Made by a program: the position numbers and the translations under genes. This document shows, in pieces, positions 5,791 through 9,362 of a stretch of DNA of 9,362 nt (within the stretch, counting starts at the first letter, position 1; each line of letters starts with the position of its first letter). Source of the stretch: Candidatus Rokuibacteriota bacterium (GTDB lineage: Bacteria; Methylomirabilota; Methylomirabilia; Rokubacteriales; CSP1-6); assembly GCA_003221435.1 (NCBI GenBank), contig QHRS01000121.1, positions 8,661 to 18,022 on the forward strand, read 5' to 3'. The notes beneath the pieces are model-generated. The model had not been told where the DNA came from and did not search any database. It worked only from the letters and a program-made list of their open reading frames with translations.

Positions 5791-6279
5791 ATGCAACAGG
5801 TTTTCAGGGTGGGGGTCCTGGTATCGGCCCTGCTGATCGGGATGGCCGGGTGTACCGCGACAAAGGACTGGTTCCGGAACAAGGCGGACTGGGTCCGGAA
5901 TAAGTGGGGAGGCCACGGGGCCGCTAACGCGACTGCCCAAAACTCCGCCAACACCGTTCATGTGATATTCGCCTCTGACCGGTGGGACCTCGATAGGGTC
6001 GCGCAAGCCGACCTGGTGCGGCTGACCAGGAAGCTCCGTGAGAACCCCAGCCTCAGACTGCGTCTGGAGGGGTACACGGACTCGGCGGGATCACCCGACT
6101 ACAACTTGCAGCTCAGCCACAAGAGAGTGGATGCCGTACGTCGCTTCCTCGTGGAAAAGGGAGTGGAACCGACGCGGATTCGGTCGGTCAGTGTGGGCGA
6201 GCTCCGCGACCACGCGAAACCAGCGGAGCAGGCAAGGAACCGCCGGGTGACCGTCAAGCTGGTGAGCGCCTCCGACTAA
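5791..6279 (+). CDS. OmpA-domain lipoprotein (Pal-like, peptidoglycan binding)
   Basis: The product has 162 residues. A signal sequence ends in the lipobox MAGC (C21), so the mature protein should be lipid-anchored, probably in the outer membrane. A short spacer at 22-50 contains a near-duplicate motif, DWFRNKA then DWVRNKW. Residues 57-158 are an OmpA/Pal C-terminal domain: VHVIFASDRWDL, LEGYTDSAGSPDYN with the diaminopimelate-binding Asp in the TD pair (96-97), LSHKRVDAVRRFLVEKGVE, and ARNRRVTVKL with the conserved Arg. Such proteins tether the outer membrane to the cell wall. AGGAGG ends 6 bases before the ATG and fixes the start over an in-frame ATG at 5707. A sigma-54 promoter lies just upstream. 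No tol genes are nearby, so this is probably an accessory, stress- or nitrogen-linked paralogue and not the Tol-Pal protein itself (inference). Confidence 0.93.
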   Translation: MQQVFRVGVLVSALLIGMAGCTATKDWFRNKADWVRNKWGGHGAANATAQNSANTVHVIFASDRWDLDRVAQADLVRLTRKLRENPSLRLRLEGYTDSAGSPDYNLQLSHKRVDAVRRFLVEKGVEPTRIRSVSVGELRDHAKPAEQARNRRVTVKLVSASD

Positions 6280-6648
6280 CCTCTGGGGCGCGCTCCCGAT
6301 AACTCGAAAGCGTCGGTCCCTCCGCATTCGCCGCCACCGCGGCCTGGCTACGTTCCCTTCTGCGCTCTGCGCTCCGACGTCCGCGAGCGCTTCGTCCCGC
6401 GGTCACGATGCCGCCGACGGCCCCCGGCTGCCCGATCTGCGCCCTGCTGCGCGCGTGGATTCGCCGGGAGCGGCTGTCGGGGCCGAGTGTCGAGTGCGCG
6501 ACGCCGCGCTCACCTTCGGCCCGCCCTGGACACCCGGCCGTATCAGCGCGTCCACGTGATCCTGCCGGGCCACTGACAGGCAAGCGGCACTCCGCCCGAC
6601 GCGGCAAAACCCGGACGAGCCGGCCGGGCGTACAATTGCGCCCGAGTG
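6280..6648. other. 369-base gap without a recognisable gene
   Basis: No supported start, family motif or RNA fold was found. The frame of the OmpA gene stays open past its TAA for 98 codons and ends LDTRPYQRVHVILPGH before the TGA at 6574-6576. It has no ATG and an Arg/Pro-rich translation typical of G+C-rich non-coding DNA, so it is not called. A minus-strand frame over the same bases is equally Arg-rich and unconvincing. The last 20 bases include TACAAT (6631-6636), a possible -10 box for the protease gene. Confidence 0.5.
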
Positions 6649-7696
6649 ATGGACCAAGCGCGCACCTATCATCGCCGGCGACTGACCCTCGCGGCCGCGA
6701 GCCTTCTCACCACCGCCGCGGTGCTCGCGATCGGCGCGTGGGCCACGGCGTACGGGCTGCGCCCGCCGGTGCCGCGCCGATGGCCGGAGCTGGCGCTGAT
6801 CATCTTGATCGAGGCCACCGTGCTCGGCGTCGCGCTCCAGGTCGCGACGGCGCCGCTGGTTTTCCTCGCCGGCTACCGCCTGCCGAGACGGTTCGGGCTC
6901 CTGCATCAGCCGTTGAGCCGCTGGCTCTTGGACCGCGCCAAGGCCACCGCGATCCGCGCGCTCCTCGCGCTGGTCGGCTTCGAGATCATGTACGCGCTGC
7001 TCTGGACCACACCGCTCTGGTGGCTCGCCGCGGCCGCGGTCTTCTTCGCAGGCCACGTGCTCTACGCGGCGGTCGCGCCGATCTGGCTCATGCCGCTCTT
7101 CTATCGCCTGACACCGCTCGAGAACGCGGCCCTCCGCGAGCGCCTGGTCGCCCTGGCGGCGCGCGCGGGCGTGCCGGTCGTCGGCGTCTGGGTGGGAGAT
7201 CAGTCGCGCAAGAGCCGATACGCTGCTGACCCGGTTCACGCCCGACGAGATCGAGTTCGTACTCGCGCACGAGCTGGGGCATCACGTCCACGGCGACGTC
7301 CGCCGCGGGCTCCTTTTCAGAGGCGTGCTCACGCTCGCGACGTTCTGGGTCGCGGATCGCCTGCTCCGGGCCGGTGCTGTGCGCTGGGGGTTGGGTGGGA
7401 TCGCGGACCCGGCAGGGCTCCCCTGGCTCGCGCTCGTGCTGCTGGCACTCGGGCTGATCACGGCCCCGCTCGCCAACGCCTTCTCGCGGCGGATCGAGTG
7501 CCAGGCGGACGATTTCGCTCTCGCCACTACTCGAAACGTCCCGGCGTTCGTCGGCGCGATCGACCGGCTCGCCTCACTGAATCTCGCCGAACGGCGGCCG
7601 AATCGTTTGGAGGAACTGCTCCTCTACACGCACCCCGCGATCGATCGGCGCCTCGCGAGGCACGCGTCCCCCGCGCCGGGGGGAGCGTCGCGGTGA
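6649..7696 (+). pseudogene. M48 (Ste24-like) membrane zinc metalloprotease, frame broken at about 7216/7217
   Basis: The first 190 codons from the ATG at 6649 (or GTG 6646) give three hydrophobic regions (about residues 11-35, 47-75 and 105-155), then LENAALRERLVALAARAG and VGVWVGDQSRKS, all typical of bacterial Ste24-like M48 proteases. The match then moves into another frame from GAT at 7217: DTLLTRFTPDEIEFV, AHELGHHVHGD with the HExxH zinc site (7268-7282), two more membrane segments, and SRRIECQADDFAL carrying the third zinc ligand Glu (7496-7498). It ends at the TGA 7694-7696. Homologues have about 18 residues (of the form ANAA.TGLGRTRRI..SD) between KSR and DTLL; these are absent. A loss of about 56 bases would explain both gap and frameshift. 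Catalytic residues are intact but separated from the N-terminal membrane part. A sequencing or assembly error is the alternative. Confidence 0.82.
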
Positions 7697-9362
7697 CCGG
7701 CGGACGAGCATTCCGTCTGGAAGATCTCGTTTCCGCGGGCTCGGTTGCGGTCATCGGCGCCTCTCAGGATCCGGGGCGAATTGGCGGTCGTCCGCTCGAC
7801 TTCATGATGCGGGCGGGCTTCGCGGGGCGGGTGTACCCCGTCAACTCGAAATACACCGAGGTCCAGGGGCTCCGCTGTTACTCCGATCTGGAAGCGCTTC
7901 CGGAGCCGGTGGATCTGGCGGTCCTGGCGGTCCCTGCCCGCCAGGTCGCCGACATGCTGCTGCGATGTGCCGCCAGAGGAACGAAGGGAGCGATCGTCTA
8001 CGCCTCGGGTTTCGCCGAAGTGGGACCAGAGGGGAAAGCTCTCCAAGAAGAAGTCGCGAGCGTCGCGCGCCGGACAGGCATACGCGTCATCGGCCCAAAC
8101 TGCCAGGGGTTCGTCGCGCTCCGCCGGCGACTCAACGTGAGCTTCTCGTCGGCAATGGTCGAGGCGGGAGAGCCGGGTGGCGTCGGCCTGGTGGCGCAGA
8201 GCGGCGCCGTCGGCGGCATGCTGGGTAGCTTGCTGCGACAGCGCGGGACCGGATTGTCGTACTGGATCAGCACCGGCAACGAGGCCGACGTCGACCTGCC
8301 CGAATGCATCGAGTTTTTCGCCCGCGATCCGTACACCCGGGTCGTTGGCGCGTACGTCGAGAGCATCCGGGACGGCCGCCGCCTCCTGGAGGCGGTCCGC
8401 CGCGCACGCGCCGCCGGCAAGCCGGTGGTGCTCCTGCGGGCGGGTCGCTCCACTCAGGCTGCCCGCGCCGCCGCCTCACACACGGGCGCGATCGCTCCCG
8501 AGGATCGGGTTGCCGCGGCGCTCCTCCAGCAGGTCGGCGCGACAGAAGCCCGCGATGTCCAGGAGCTGCTCGACTACGTCTATCTCTTCGCGCGTCTCGC
8601 GGGCCCATCGGGCCGGCGGCTCGGCCTCCTGTCGAACTCGGGTGGGCTCGGCGTCATCATGGCGGATACCTGCGCCGACCTCGGGCTCGACGTGCCGGCA
8701 CTGTCCGAGTCGGCGCAGGCACGACTTCGCGCGTTCCTGCCCGCCTTTGGGGCGACGGGCAACCCGGTGGATACGACCGCGCAGCTTGTCACCGACCACA
8801 CGCTGTTCTCCAGATCCCTGGCGGTGCTGCTCGAGGCCGCGGAGGTCGACGTGGTCGTCGTCGCGCTCGCGATGGTAAACCAGATGTACCCCGTCGACGA
8901 CATTGCGGACGACGTCATCCGCCTCTCGCGGGACGCCGCCAAGCCGGTTCTGGTCAGCTGGGTTGCGAGTTCTCCAAAGGGTGCGGAGAAGATTGAGACG
9001 GCAGGCCTGCCGGTGTTCACCGAATCGACGGGTTGCCTGAAAGCGCTCGCCGCGCGCGTGCGCTTCGGCGAGACACCCGAGGCGCCGTCGCCGGTCACGG
9101 CCGCCGGTGGAGAGCCCGTGGCGACCGCGGAAGCGCGCCGCGTGATAGAAGCGGCCGGGCCAGGGCCGCTCGACGAGTACGACAGCACGGCCCTGCTTAC
9201 GACCTACGGCGTGCCGACCGCCGCCGAGCGCCTCGTCACGACGGCGGACGAGGCGGTGGCGGCTGCTGAGGCGCTCGGCTATCCCGTCGCGCTGAAGGCG
9301 TGCTCGGGGGCGATCCCGCACAAGTCTGACCTCGGCCTCGTGAGTCTCGGCCTGCGCGGTGG
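7693..9362 (+). CDS. ADP-forming acyl-CoA synthetase (acetate-CoA ligase family), 3' end cut by window
   Basis: From the GTG at 7693, 556 complete codons are open to the window end; full-length fused alpha-beta enzymes have about 700. A CoA-binding Rossmann domain fills about residues 10-125 (SVAVIGASQDPGRIGG at 17). Succinyl-CoA-ligase-like domains follow: GPNCQG at 134, AQSGAVGG at 168, SHTGAIA with the probable phosphorylated His at 263, SNSGGLG at 314 and NPVDTT at 357. An ATP-grasp domain begins near 497 (LLTTYGVPTAAE) with K535 and HKSD at 543. The enzyme makes an acyl-CoA from an acid, CoA and ATP (giving ADP and phosphate), or runs the reverse reaction for ATP gain; acyl specificity cannot be read. 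GGGGGGAG lies 7 bases before the GTG. The start overlaps the protease stop as GTGA, so the two are translationally coupled. The HKSD loop reads HKSDLGLVSLGL instead of the common HKSDxGGV. Confidence 0.94.
   Translation, partial: MTGGRAFRLEDLVSAGSVAVIGASQDPGRIGGRPLDFMMRAGFAGRVYPVNSKYTEVQGLRCYSDLEALPEPVDLAVLAVPARQVADMLLRCAARGTKGAIVYASGFAEVGPEGKALQEEVASVARRTGIRVIGPNCQGFVALRRRLNVSFSSAMVEAGEPGGVGLVAQSGAVGGMLGSLLRQRGTGLSYWISTGNEADVDLPECIEFFARDPYTRVVGAYVESIRDGRRLLEAVRRARAAGKPVVLLRAGRSTQAARAAASHTGAIAPEDRVAAALLQQVGATEARDVQELLDYVYLFARLAGPSGRRLGLLSNSGGLGVIMADTCADLGLDVPALSESAQARLRAFLPAFGATGNPVDTTAQLVTDHTLFSRSLAVLLEAAEVDVVVVALAMVNQMYPVDDIADDVIRLSRDAAKPVLVSWVASSPKGAEKIETAGLPVFTESTGCLKALAARVRFGETPEAPSPVTAAGGEPVATAEARRVIEAAGPGPLDEYDSTALLTTYGVPTAAERLVTTADEAVAAAEALGYPVALKACSGAIPHKSDLGLVSLGLRG

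Noticed and set aside
4503..5903. Long plus-strand open frame (466 codons)
   Set aside because: It lies antisense to the SDR and hydrolase genes, which carry complete catalytic motifs. Its translation is charge-heavy with no domain, as expected of a shadow frame in G+C-rich DNA.
6408..7229. Plus-strand open frame of 273 codons overlapping the protease N-terminus
   Set aside because: The overlapping frame from 6649 gives membrane segments and M48-specific sequence; this one is Arg/Pro/Gly-rich without domains.
8476..9321. Minus-strand open frame antisense to the CoA ligase
   Set aside because: The plus strand encodes a full set of ligase motifs; the antisense translation is Arg/Asp-rich and featureless.

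Overview
The window is G+C-rich bacterial chromosome with close gene packing, GTG starts and lipoprotein-rich content. Gene types and composition suggest a Gram-negative soil or subsurface lineage such as Methylomirabilota/Rokubacteria or a deep-branching proteobacterium. That placement is an impression, not a demonstration. No tRNA, rRNA, CRISPR array, insertion sequence or phage gene was seen.

Left part (1-2433, minus strand): an envelope-stress operon. It runs ECF sigma factor, zinc-finger anti-sigma factor, Spy/CpxP-like periplasmic protein, then a MacB/YknZ-type ABC permease that leaves the window. Divergent to it (2693-3639, plus strand) are two small envelope genes: a secreted aromatic-rich protein with a paired-cysteine C-terminus and a glycine-zipper lipoprotein. 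The 259-base region between the two operons holds a cluster of TGGGGC/GCCCCA elements that may be an operator.

Middle (3640-5495): a hairpin-rich convergent terminator region, then an SDR oxidoreductase and a membrane-anchored alpha/beta hydrolase, both on the minus strand. Divergent from the hydrolase is an OmpA-domain lipoprotein (5791-6279), preceded by a near-consensus sigma-54 promoter.

Right part (6280-9362, plus strand): 369 bases without a recognisable gene, then an M48/Ste24-like membrane metalloprotease whose frame is broken at about 7216/7217 by what looks like a deletion of roughly 56 bases. Its stop overlaps, in a GTGA junction, the start of an ADP-forming acyl-CoA synthetase that runs off the window.

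I found no clearly new biological system. The points most worth checking are the disrupted protease and the stop-free frame it opens into the CoA ligase, the anti-sigma factor whose missing zinc ligand is encoded upstream of any usable start, the sigma-54 site, and the divergent operator-like repeats.
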